Shown one piece after another: positions 10,096 to 20,090 of a stretch of DNA of 64,000 nucleotides. Each line of letters begins with the position of its first letter. Position 1 is the first letter of the stretch. This stretch comes from Phyllostachys edulis (taxonomy: Eukaryota; Streptophyta; Magnoliopsida; Poales; Poaceae), in assembly GCA_036346405.1 (NCBI GenBank), contig CM070566.1:18595533-18659532 (forward strand). The letters are read 5' to 3'. A model generated the notes under the pieces. That model searched no databases and was not told where the DNA came from. It saw nothing but the letters and a program-made list of their open reading frames with translations. The translations under genes were made by a program, and so were the position numbers.

Positions 10096-13000
10096 TTACC
10101 AGCTACCGTAGCGGCTCGTGTCCCTACGGCGGTTGAGATAGTCGCAGGAGTAGTTCGCGCAACCCCAGTAACACATGCCCAGGCTTAGCCGATGCTTAGA
10201 CTTGAAGAACTTGCAGCTATCCCTGCACCAACAGAGGGGTGGCGTCTCCCCCTTGGGCAGGTGTTGTGGCGAATGCTTAGTTGGGATGTTGTGGTAGGGG
10301 TTGCTGCTACGCGGGGTGGCGTCATTGCAGGGAGGTGGCCTCCTGGCACGCTCCCTTTGTTCCTCTTGGGCTGCATACTCCCTTTGCATTTCGCGGATCT
10401 CCTCCCAGTACTTGTCCATCTGAGCAAGATTGTGTTGAAGTCTGGATGCAGGAGAGAAGGGGTAGTACTTATATGCCAAGCCGGCTCTACGTACGCGGCT
10501 GAATTGTAATTCGGTTGAAGGAAATTCACGTCTGTGAGGCAACGGCCCTGAGGAGACTCGTCGGGTCACATCGTTGTGCAAAGCTAACTCGTCGGGTCAC
10601 GTCGCTGCGCAAAGCTAACTCGTCGAGTCACGTTGCAGTGTGTTGTCTTGTCGTTCGGGAAAGTTAGCATCGCAATGTGTTGTCTTATCGTTCTGAAAAT
10701 TCGAATACATTTTCATACATAAAATTTGAAGTGTTACAATATGGCTCTGTCGTCTGAGGATTTACAATCATTACATGAAGCAATTTAAGACTTTTTCACA
10801 CATAAAATTAGAAGTCCGAGTTCACATGATACAATATGGCTCACTCGTTTGAGTCCGAACCACTACCCTCTGCTCGTTGCGGCGGCCTCCGTGTGCACTT
10901 GGATGTCTTGCGTCAGGCATGCCCCGTGTAGTACGTGAAGCGGTCGGGTGAGCGCGTGTCCATTTGGAGGGGCTATGGAGACTGTTGAGGTGGTGAAGGT
11001 GCACCGGTAGGCTCAGTATGGCCCAGCAGAGTCTGGTAAGCGTACATATTGTCGTGATGAGGCATGCCAGCCTAGGAGACACCTCTGAAGAAATCATGAG
11101 CGACAGTCTCAAAAAATTCACTCCCGGGGTACGATGCCTGCAACTCCGGTTGTGCGGATGAGCTTTGCCCTTGGAGGTACGGTGGGACAGCGAACCCGGA
11201 GGAGCTCTGCCCTTGAACGTACGGTAGGACAGTGAACCTGGAGGAGCTCTGCCCTTGAACGTACGGTAGGACAGCGAACCCAGAGGAGCTCTGCCCTGCA
11301 TACACTCCAAACCCTATCTGCCATGATCCATACCCTAACGGCATGTACTGCTCCCTGGTAGGAGCTGGGAGGTCCATGTCATCATCATTATCAGTCGTCG
11401 TGAACTGGCCGTCACCCCCACGGTCAAATGAAGGCTGCAAGACGGAACGATGTTAGTACAAATAAATACTCGGGACGTGGACTGAGAATCTCGTATCTCC
11501 CAGATGTGCAATGCAGATGACCGACGGGGAGTGCTAGTCACAGACAGTAGAAGTGATTCATCCCGACAGACCTACGGCGGGAGAACGACATGATGTTAGT
11601 GCAACGTAAGGTATAACCAGAAAACGCAACGTAGATCTGTATATAACTTACCTCCCCACCGATTTGGCCCGCGGATGACCGACAGGGAACGCTATGACGC
11701 CGGCCAAACTCGCTAGGTCGTGGTGACCTAGCAGGTGAGCATGCCCGCCCCCCCCCCTACATGGTGCCCGATGTGCAGGACGTCGTCCGTCGAACGACCG
11801 CAGCTCAGGTTCTTTATTATCTTCTTCTTCATCTCTGCCGAGATGTGCTTCAAAAAAATTTATATCCCGTCGGGATTCTATCTGGGCCGCGGGGCTATGG
11901 AAGGTGGCCTCCGATGCACTCTGGACGCACTGCGTCTTCTCCAATTGTAGTGACATACGTAACAGGTTCATTAACGAATAGTACGAATGTCGTCAATGAA
12001 ACGACCAAAGATTGTAAGTGTCTTACAGTGTCGTCACGCCGCAAAGCACTGCGATGGTCGTACGTGCAGCAGAGGCTCTCATGGTGCGTCTGCGATGTCA
12101 CCCGGTCCGGGCACTCCGGTGGAGGAATGGTGAGTCTTGCGCGCGTTCGTGGCACGTACCACTCCAAGTACGCACCGTACGTCTTAAGGTCGTATGGATA
12201 CGGCTCATTCCAGATATCAATGTGCGTGCTGTCTGTCCATGCCGTAGTCCACTCCTCCTGGACCGGGCGCCAGTCCTGAGTATGCCCACCCGCCCTCGAT
12301 TGCCTGTATTTCCGGAAGGATTGATGTTAGAAAAGAAGACGTAAGGACTGTAAATATTACTCAGATGACGTTTGACTCGTAGGTGTACGGCTCGCTGCGA
12401 GAAGCTGTCGTCCGGCGCATGATCCGCACCACCAAAGCTGTGGCATTATCTTGTTGCGGTACGTAAGGCTCCACCATGTGTGTGTACACCAGGTGGTAGG
12501 TCATCGTCCATAGTCATGTGTCCTGGATGTATTGCATGAATAGCCCGTGTGGTGCTACCGCGCGTAGGAAATCTGGATACCATGGACACCAGATGATGTC
12601 GCTCTCGTGAAACGACTCAAACTCATTGTGGTACAACGCGTAGCACCTCACCGGCCTGTCCTTGGCACAGCGCAGATGGCCAGCAGTCCACTGTGAGCCC
12701 ATGGTGGGCCTATCTATTGCGTCGATCGGGGAGCGTATGGGTGCATCACTAACTCGATGGATGGTCGCCCAACTGGGAAGTGCTCCCAACTCCACAGCTG
12801 CAGGAGCACGTAGCAGAGGGCCAGGCTGAGGGTACCACCGGTGCCGCCCCGCGAAGCGTCACACAACCCCTGGTATATGGCGCAAAGGACGGCTGACCCC
12901 TAGCTATACTGAGGCATTGGCCCAACCCCTGCGTCAACCAGCGACTCGACGAGGCGAGCTGGGGTAGCACCGATCGCACTATGTGGTTGGAAACAGGACC

Positions 13001-13533
13001 CAACCAAAGAGGTGAAGAAGGTAACCTACGAGGTACATCCTAACGACCTCGTTAGGTGCACCCTACGGGCAATCATCGAACCGCCTTAGCCAAGCCGGGG
13101 GGACGCCATGTGCACCCTTCGGGAGAGGTTGACCGAACCACTACTCCAGCCTAGCCTTCCAATGCACCGGAGGAGGGCCCAGAACAAGCGGCTCACTCCG
13201 GATCGGGAGACCGGTCAAGAGCAAGACGTCCTGCAGGGTGACCGTCATCTCACCCCACTGAAAGTGGAAGGTGTGCGTCTCAGGCCTCCACCTATCGACA
13301 AGTGCCAACAGCAGGCTGGCGTCTAGGAGGAATCGACGTCCGAGGGACACCAGCCTCGCAAGGGGCAACAAGCCCGTGCCCTGAAGGATCGAGACATAGC
13401 GATCGTCCAGCTCCCAGGAATCCCTCCCCGCCTAAAGCTGCAGGGGCGAAGGGCCATCGATGTCACCGACGATCCATAACTTGCACCGGTGGTCCTCATT
13501 GTAGAAGTGTTCGAGAAGCGCTAGTAGAGACAT
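10096..13533 (-). pseudogene. Plant mobile domain (PMD, aminotransferase-like) gene, decayed
   Basis: A minus-strand start at 13533 opens MSLLALLEHFYN and runs, through one in-frame stop, into LDASLLLALVDRWRPETHTF and GEMTVTLQDVLLLTGLPI (about 13310-13190), the hallmark of the plant mobile domain. Later fragments in other frames include a GLCD..RGGTGGTLSLALCY-like block (about 12870-12810) and YHNEFESFHESDIIWCPW (about 12630-12575). The C-terminal part (10581-10096) has a coiled, charged stretch (YWEEIREMQREYAAQEEQRE) and a C-x-C...C-rich block (PLCWCRDSCKFF...YWGCANY) resembling a GRF-type zinc finger. PMD genes occur in host genes such as MAIL1 and are often carried by MULEs and gypsy elements. 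The stops and frame changes say this copy is dead. Confidence 0.75.
11150..11310 (-). repeat. 42-bp coding tandem repeat in the PMD element
   Basis: A 42-bp unit (GGAGCTCTGCCCTTGAACGT then ACGGTAGGACAG) is repeated about 3.5 times. On the minus strand it encodes a 14-residue period, GQSSSGFAVLPYVQ, with small substitutions. The two central copies are nearly identical, so the expansion is recent relative to the rest of the element. Confidence 0.8.
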
Positions 13534-13579
13534 GGCTTGCAACACATGAAATAGACGGAATATTAGTGAGAATATTGAT

Positions 13580-14040
13580 AATGACCATAAAATAACTAGC
13601 ACTAAATAATTAGCTGCATGAATAACTAGCAGTGCATGCTGTCGTTATTTTTCTATTTTCTAATTGTTTAAAAATAATTAATTAATACAAACTAATTATT
13701 TCATAACTAATTAACCTCGCCTCAATAATTACACACGTTAACCCCTGTTCTTTCCCTTTGGTAAAAAATATTAATTGCATATGTGTGTGTTCATTACACG
13801 GTGCATGCATACTTGAGTACATAGCAACTAATTGCTTCCATGATAACTAGCAGTGGATGCTGTCATTATTTTGGCCAGCATGTGCATGCATACTAGAATA
13901 ACTTGAATGTCATTATGAACTACCACAAAATAATTAGTTGCATGAATAACTAGCAGTGCATGCTTTCATTATTTTCATAGTTTCTAATTGTTGAAAACTA
14001 ATTAATTAAGACAAACTAATTATTTACGTAACATTAGGTA
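13580..14040. repeat. Direct repeat of about 105 bp within the MULE interior
   Basis: The segment with GCATGAATAACTAGCAGTGC and CTAATTGTT...AATTAATTAA...ACAAACTAATTATTT occurs at about 13590-13705 and again at about 13925-14030. A shorter partial copy (ATAACTAGCAGTGGATGCTG) lies near 13842. It occupies the AT-rich region upstream of the PMD start. Confidence 0.7.
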
Positions 14041-14562
14041 AATTGGCTTCTAATGAAGAATTTACGAACAACAAAAAATTGCTAAACCTAGCGAAGCTAA
14101 CTACTTAAGTACACTTCTTGGTAAATTGGTAAACCTAGCAAACCTAGCACCTAACTATTTAAGTACGCAGTTAATAAATAGTTTGCGAACAACAAAAAAT
14201 CGACGGAGAAATAAAATACCTGCTAAATTGGCTTATAATGACGGCGGTTAATAAGGCTAAAATGTCCCCAAAAATATAATCAACACAGAGAACAACTGAA
14301 AGAGAGAGCGAGCGAAAGAGCAAGTGAGCAACTGCGAAATGAAATCGCGCTCGTCGCTCGCTAATTTATAGCTAAGATGGATCCTTCCTCGTGCGCGATC
14401 ACTAATTTTGCATGTGGCAGACAAGGATTAGACGGGGGAGACATGGAATAAAAAGATGTGACGGGATCACAAGATTGGTTGGTGGAGATTTCGGTGGAAA
14501 GCCAGATTGATTGGTGCTTTAGGTGGAAAAGAAAGGCGAGGGCGAAACCGAAACCCTAATCA

Positions 14563-15073
14563 AGGGAGAGAGCACATGGCGATTCTGGATGAATAAAATT
14601 ATGGCAAATTTACACAAGTAAGTATACTGTGTCGAGGGGCTCCACGTAAAATTTCATAATTTTTTGAAGTTGTTTGCTATATTTTAAAATTGAAACAAAA
14701 ATCGCCATTTAAACCCTAACCCTAATTCCTAATTCCGGCTTCAACCCTAACCCTAACATAATCGGACACAAACTCTAACTAAGCGGACACGTGGCGACAC
14801 GTGGGTGTGACCGCATGGCGGCCGTCTTGACAATGCAACCACAGACAAAGATCGTCTTGTTTGTGGCGACGGAGGCACGCCGCCGCACGGCGGCCATGCG
14901 GACAAGTGCTAGATTTGACAAAAAAAAAATTTTGTACGCCCATTTCTGTATATACGCTATACGGTATGCAAAAGTGACAATACCAACAAAAACCCAAGGG
15001 TGCAAATGTTCAGTATTTAGTACATGTATGTATATATATACATAATATACCTATCATATACCTGATTTTTTGC
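14563..15073. repeat. Right terminal inverted repeat of the MULE-like element
   Basis: Inverted partner of the left repeat. It carries AACCCTAACCCTAA-type words at 14710-14760 and a GC-rich block at 14790-14905. Confidence 0.75.
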
Positions 15074-15082
15074 TAAAAAAAT

Positions 15083-16043
15083 ATCGGAGGTGTAGCTGCA
15101 CCCCATGCGCTCTGCCCACTCAACTAAACAGTAAACAGGTAGTCGTACTATTACAACCACTGATTACTGAATGTTGCTCGATCCCGACCCCCACCAAGTA
15201 CCTACCGATAAAGAATTCAAGACCAACGCACTCTTGCAACACATATACAAATACACTCACACCTCAAATCATGAACAAAAATCTTGTTGCAAACAGATTC
15301 AGTCGATGCGCTTCAATCTCAAATCAATCGGTCGCCCCAAAGATCTCCCTAAGGTCCGTTTTTTGGACCATGAATAGTAAAGCTCCGTTTCTCGTTGGAG
15401 TTTCAAAACATATTTCAATCTAGCCTGTATTTGCAAAAATCTCTTGCTTCTACCTCATTTCAAATTCCTTATTCAAATTTCCAATTTGAATCTCATTTCA
15501 AAATTTCTCCCTTTTTCTTCTTGGGCTCGGCCCATTTCTCTCCTGGGCTTGGCCCATCTTTCCTCCCCCTTTCGGCCCATCTGGTCCAGCCCTCTTCCTT
15601 CTGCCTTTTTCCCCCACCCGGCTCAGCCCCGAGCCACCCTGCCAGGGCGTGCCCCGGACGCGCCGTGTGTATCCAAGCCTCCCTCTGCGCCGCACCTGCT
15701 CTCTATGCCACCTTGACTCCGGCAACCTCCCCTACCTCGTCCCGTCCTGTCTCGTCGATCGGACCGCCCACCTGCTCCAACTACACCCACTCTGCCTTGC
15801 AGGGCGCTTGGCGCCCATGGCCGCCCGACTGCTCCTCACCCTGTCAGATCATCACCGGCCGTGCAAGATCAAGGCACCCACACTGTGCTTGCACATGCGC
15901 GCCTCCGTCGCCTTGCCCCTACCACTCCCACCTGCTCGGGGCGCACAAGTCATCGCCGTGCAGAGCGCCATGCCGCCAACTCCTCGAGACCGTGTGCCAC
16001 CCCGAGCTCCTCACCGGCTCCTGGCCCTCTCGCTCCTCTTGTG
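15083..16043 (+). other. LARD-like LTR segment left of the Copia insertion
   Basis: AT-rich at first, then C/T-rich from 15520 with several GGGC(T/C)(C/T)GGCCCA words. The long open frames here (15395-16048, 15649-16107) are compositional, lack any family motif and end inside the Copia LTR. I read it as the upstream part of the split solo LTR, whose TATA-like CTATAAGAAGG lies just across the Copia at 40677. Confidence 0.5.
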
Positions 16044-16189
16044 TGTAAGATCAAGGAGGCCGACTAGAGGGGGGGTGAATAGGCAGTTTAAAAACTTCTT
16101 TGGCTAAAACCGATTTCTAATGCGGAAGCTAATACAAATACGGTTTTGCACAATTAAAGCATAAATCAACTAGGTTCAACTAAGAGCAC

Positions 16190-16939
16190 TGTCGGTGTTT
16201 TATAACCGAACTTACGTAAAGATTGTTTGATTCGGGGGGGTCTCCTAGAATGGAATCACGCAGAGAGATTGACACGGGAATTTTTATACAGGTTCAGGCC
16301 TTCTCCGGAGAGAATAACAACCCTACTCCTGTGTGTGTATGGTATTGAGTGTATTCTGAACAATCAAGAAAAACTAAGACTATTACAGATGATAGTGCTT
16401 GTCTTCCTGATAGCCCCATCCGATCTGTCCTTCCTTCTCTGATTGCCGCCTTTATATAGTACGTGAAGGAGTGGCCGTTTCTCCAGGTGAAGTGGCGCCT
16501 CATCACATCCTGTAACGGGCACGTGTTGGCAGTAATCACCGGCATATTAACTCCTCCACGCCGCCTGACAGCTATATATCAGAGATAATGAAGCATTACG
16601 TGCTATTACTTCGCAGAGTAACAGCGTATATTGACTGTTTGAATTCCTTAATCAATTGGACCCACTTGTCTGTAGGTTTAATTGATCATAAGGTGGTCGT
16701 AAGTGACCTGGTCGTAGAAGAACTTACGACCATAAGGTAGTCGTAGCAATACTTACAACTATGGGGTAGTCGTAGCATGACTTACGACTATGGGGGTGGT
16801 CGTAGAATAACTTACGACCACCTAGTAGGCTCCTCCCTTATAAAATTAAGGGGTATACTCAGGGACCATATGACGTCATATTTACTTATAATAAGAATTA
16901 TAAATAAAAGATAAAATGAGGATTATTAGATCCTCGTCA
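16190..16939. mobile_element. Solo LTR of the Ty3/gypsy family
   Basis: A 750-bp copy of the LTR seen at 22442 and 34772, starting TGTCGGTGTTTTATAACCGA and ending GATCCTCGTCA. It is flanked by the exact 5-bp duplication AGCAC (16185-16189 and 16940-16944). It is therefore an insertion followed by LTR-LTR recombination, inside the Copia 3' LTR. Confidence 0.93.
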
Positions 16940-17689
16940 AGCACCAACAATACAATTCTATTAATAAATGTAGCAATTAAAGAAAGACTTGTAAGCTAAT
17001 CAATTTCAGCAATGTAATTTGCACAAGGTAAATCAAGCATTCATATACAATGAATAAGCAATTTAATATAAGGGATATAAATTGCAATATAGTAAAGCAC
17101 AAGAATGCAAACCACAAAGACACGGCGATGTTTTACCGTGGTGTTCGGAGACTTGCCGGTCTCCCCTAATCCACATTGAGGCAAGCCCAAACCAATTGGA
17201 CCGGCTCCATGAATTGAGCTCCCACCTCCGAGGTAAGTCCAACCACTTGGACCGGTTCCAAACCGAACCAACACCTCGCTCCACTAAGGTTGCTCCTTTC
17301 TCCACTCCGGAGATGGCGAGCACCACACCACTCACAAACACCGGGCCTTCTCACAAGCTTCTTTGAGAAGATCACCGGACCAACGATGCCACCACGCTGT
17401 CTAGGTGTCGGCAAACACCAAGAGTAACAAGTCTCCAACTTTCACTTGACTTAATCAAGAGTCTAAGCTCAAGTGGATACTAAATCCACCACCTAAGGTA
17501 ACACATGCACTTAGGGTTTGCTCTCTAACCTCACTAAGTGCAACACATGCACAAAAGAGAATGAGAGGCTTGCTCTTTGCTCAATGGAATGTCTAGGGGC
17601 ACCAGTACACAACCAGTTGCCTCTTCCAACCGGCCAAGGTGGCTATATATAGCCCACATACAAAAACTAGCCGTTGGAAGCAAAGTCTA

Positions 17690-18425
17690 CTGAAAAATCA
17701 GCACAAGCGGTAGTACCGCCAACCAATGGCCAGTACTACCGCACCTTCATTTTCAGCACAACAACGGCTACAAAACTAGCTGTTGGAACAAGGCGCGGTA
17801 CTACCGCCAACCAATACGCAGTAGCTCCGATCAACGGTAGTTCCGATCAACGGTAGTTCCGATTTCCAAAGCGGTACGATCGCTTAGCTTGAGGTCCGAA
17901 AAACACCTCTTCTGGAAATAACGTACCGCCATTCAACAAACGGACATTCCGATATCCGGTAGTACCGCGTACACAACGCCGGTACTACCGCACTTCCAGA
18001 AAACCCAAAATGCTCAAAATGCATCTGTTCTAGAAAAAAGCGTACCGCTCAAGAATTCGGTACAACCGGCCTACGGTAATTCCGCACACACGGCGCCGGT
18101 ACTACCGCTCCACGAGTTTTGATCGAACCACTCAGTTCCGATCGGACTTCACACGTGGACGGCTCAAATCGATTTGAACTTTGGGACCGCACGTCTCAAC
18201 CACACGATCAAAGCACCGTTCGGACGGTCCGAACGTCCCACGGTATTACCGCCAAAGCAAATGCGGTACAACCGCTCAACGGTAGTTCCGTCACACAGAC
18301 CGGTACTACCGTACCTCAACAGAGTAACACATGCTCAACAGGTGCGCTAGTTCCACTAACATGACTCCGGTAATACCGCAGAGCGGTAGTTCCGCTAACA
18401 TAACGTCGCTACTACCGTTTTTAGA
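17690..18425. repeat. GCGGTACTACCGC palindrome cluster in the Copia LTR
   Basis: The palindrome GCGGTAGTACCGC / GCGGTACTACCGC and half-sites (CGGTAGTTCCG, GGTACTACCGC) occur about twenty times in 730 bp. The same cluster is in the other LTR (about 38335-39020), and a few units are in the internal region (21318-21392). Confidence 0.85.
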
Positions 18426-18469
18426 GAAAAAGCACAACCTGGCTTTCAAGAACAACACAATTGCAAAAC

Positions 18470-18810
18470 ACATTTGCAAATTGATGCCAGATGCACACAA
18501 GGCATGAAGGCAAGATTTTCAACAAGTTGCAAAACAGATTTGCCAACTTTTAGAATCAAAGCCACAACTAAAAGGTACATGGACTTAAGACATTTGCAAA
18601 AACACATTTGCAAACTAAAGTCACATACTGCAAGGAACATGCATGAACCTCAACTATTTGCAAAACATATTTGCAAACAATATTATCATGCCACAAGGAT
18701 AAGGTGCATGGACCTAGACCATTTGCAAAACACATTTGCAAACTATAGTCACATGCTACAAGGATTATCCATGAGCCACAACTATTTGCGAAACACATTC
18801 GTAAATATTG
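18470..18810. repeat. ATTTGCAAAACACATTTGCAAA repeats in the Copia LTR
   Basis: The inverted pair TTTGCAAA...CATTTGCAAA recurs every 60-70 bp about five times, each followed by a CACATGC.ACAAGGA-like phrase. The matching block in the other LTR is at about 39060-39410. Confidence 0.85.
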
Positions 18811-19059
18811 ACAACATGTTAACACGAGCTAGAGCAAACACGATGAGCTATCAACACATGACTAACTCAAGCTACTAGTCAAGACCCCTCTTAATAGTAC
18901 GGCAACCTATATTAGCAATCCGGTCTTCCAACCAAACACCAAGACCGGTAAAAGGCTAGGAACAAATCCTTAGCCCTAGCTAGTCATACCTTTGCCTTGC
19001 ACAAACACTTGAAGCTTGATGACGCACATCTTCTCTTCAAGTCCGGGTTCTTGACTTGA

Positions 19060-19180
19060 AAGCTCATCAACACATGATGAGTTCCTTTACTTCGGGAACT
19101 TGACTTGATGCTCATCAACACATGATGATATCCTTCATCCCGAGTCTTGATATGCATCAACACATGATGCATCCTTTAAA
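19060..19180. repeat. TCATCAACACATGATGA hairpin repeats
   Basis: Three to four copies of a small palindrome (CATCAACACATGATG) lie at about 55-bp spacing. The matching block in the other LTR is at 39660-39780. Confidence 0.8.
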
Positions 19181-19409
19181 CAAGCTTTTGACTTGATGAC
19201 GATCAACTCAAAATGTCATCCGAAGTCTCCAAACATATGGAACATAACCTATTCATTCAACTCATAGAAAATGTTAGTTCCACAATATGATTATCATTAA
19301 TTACCACACCATACCATTAACTTATAATGGTGGGACAAGATACCACAATCTTTCCTTCTTTGGTAATTGATGATAATCACTTCAATTGCACATAATTGAA
19401 ATAGATTGG

Positions 19410-20030
19410 TATGAGTATATATGAACTACACAAGTTGTATATACTCAAGGTTGTATATGAACTACACAAGTCTCATATACTCGTATGAATATATTAACTA
19501 CACAAGTTATATATACTCACGGATATGTTTCAAAGTAAAGATCCTTAATATATGTGGAAGGAGAATATGGATCATTGTTAATGAAACCACAAAACATGGA
19601 GTGAACTCCCCCTAAATGTGTGCATACATAAATATGTAATGGAACCATATGCACATATTCAAGTTAGACTTTTGGTGGAGTTCATCCTATATTTTGGATC
19701 CGAGGAATGCAACAATATATAAGAATATGATGTCGAAAGCATACCTCTTGATCTTTAAATTCAACTGAGACTAAACATGAGATATAGCAATAGAATAGTC
19801 AGTCTCACAAATAGATTTATCATTATGAATGCATACCTGTCTGGATTTTTCTTTTTATATCCAAGCTGAGACTAAACATGGTATAACGATAGAAGTATTA
19901 GTCTCACAAATAGATTTATCATTATGAATGCATACCTGTTTGGATTTTTCTTTTTATATCCAAGCTAAGACTAAACAATTGGTATATCTATAAGAGTGTT
20001 AGTTTCACAAATAGATTTATCATTAATAAC
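19410..20030. repeat. Two further tandem blocks in the Copia U3
   Basis: At 19416-19520 the phrase TGAACTACACAAGTTGTATA with ACTC is repeated three times at about 35 bp. At about 19760-20020 a unit of about 100 bp (GAGACTAAACAT...GTTAGTCTCACAAATAGATT...CATACCTGTTTGGATTTTTC) is repeated nearly three times. Both are repeated in the other LTR (40016-40120, 40370-40620). Confidence 0.85.
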
Positions 20031-20071
20031 CAAAACTCCATTAACACATAATGGCGGGTCTAGATTCTTTA

Positions 20072-20090
20072 ATCTCCCCCTTTTTGGTGA
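20072..20090 (-). promoter_or_regulatory. Copia polypurine tract
   Basis: Directly inside the 3' LTR the minus strand reads CACCAAAAAGGGGGAGAT, the usual plus-strand primer of plant Copia elements. Similar CTCCCCC words near 20187, 20267, 20417 and 22147 are extra PPT-like tracts in the non-coding tail. Confidence 0.8.

Larger units (their letters stand above)
8689..15073 (-). mobile_element. MULE-like element with long terminal inverted repeats and a plant mobile domain gene
   Basis: Roughly 400 bp at the left (about 8735-9128) recurs inverted at the right (about 14563-14990). Shared words include CTTGTGTAAATTTGCCATAA, AAATTATGAAATTTTACGTG and CACTTTTGCATAC. Long inverted repeats of this size are typical of Mutator-like elements. 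The outermost 40-80 bases diverge, so the exact ends are uncertain. A weak 9-bp candidate duplication (TAAAAAAAA at 8679, TAAAAAAAT at 15074) is in low-complexity sequence. The interior encodes a decayed PMD protein on the minus strand, and no MuDR transposase is recognisable. Confidence 0.65.
16044..20071 (-). repeat. Copia 3' LTR (with nested gypsy solo LTR)
   Basis: Aligns by eye along its whole length with 37426-40670, apart from the insertion at 16190-16944. It starts TGTAAGATCAAGGAGGCCGA and ends GATTCTTTA (CA decayed to TA). It holds five blocks of short repeats listed separately. Confidence 0.9.

Noticed and set aside
10192..10509. Plus-strand frame opposite the PMD C-terminus
   Set aside because: Antisense shadow of the zinc-finger-like region.
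8679..15082. 9-bp target duplication TAAAAAAAA/TAAAAAAAT for the MULE
   Set aside because: Low-complexity A-run with a mismatch, and the TIR ends next to it do not align; kept only as a weak candidate.
15395..16048. 217-codon Pro/Ser/Leu-rich plus-strand frame
   Set aside because: Composition of a C/T-rich retroelement leader; runs into the Copia LTR and has no family likeness.
17041..17438. Conserved small frames found in both Copia LTRs (also 37669-38066)
   Set aside because: Their repetition reflects LTR duplication, not protein conservation; no ORF is expected in U5.
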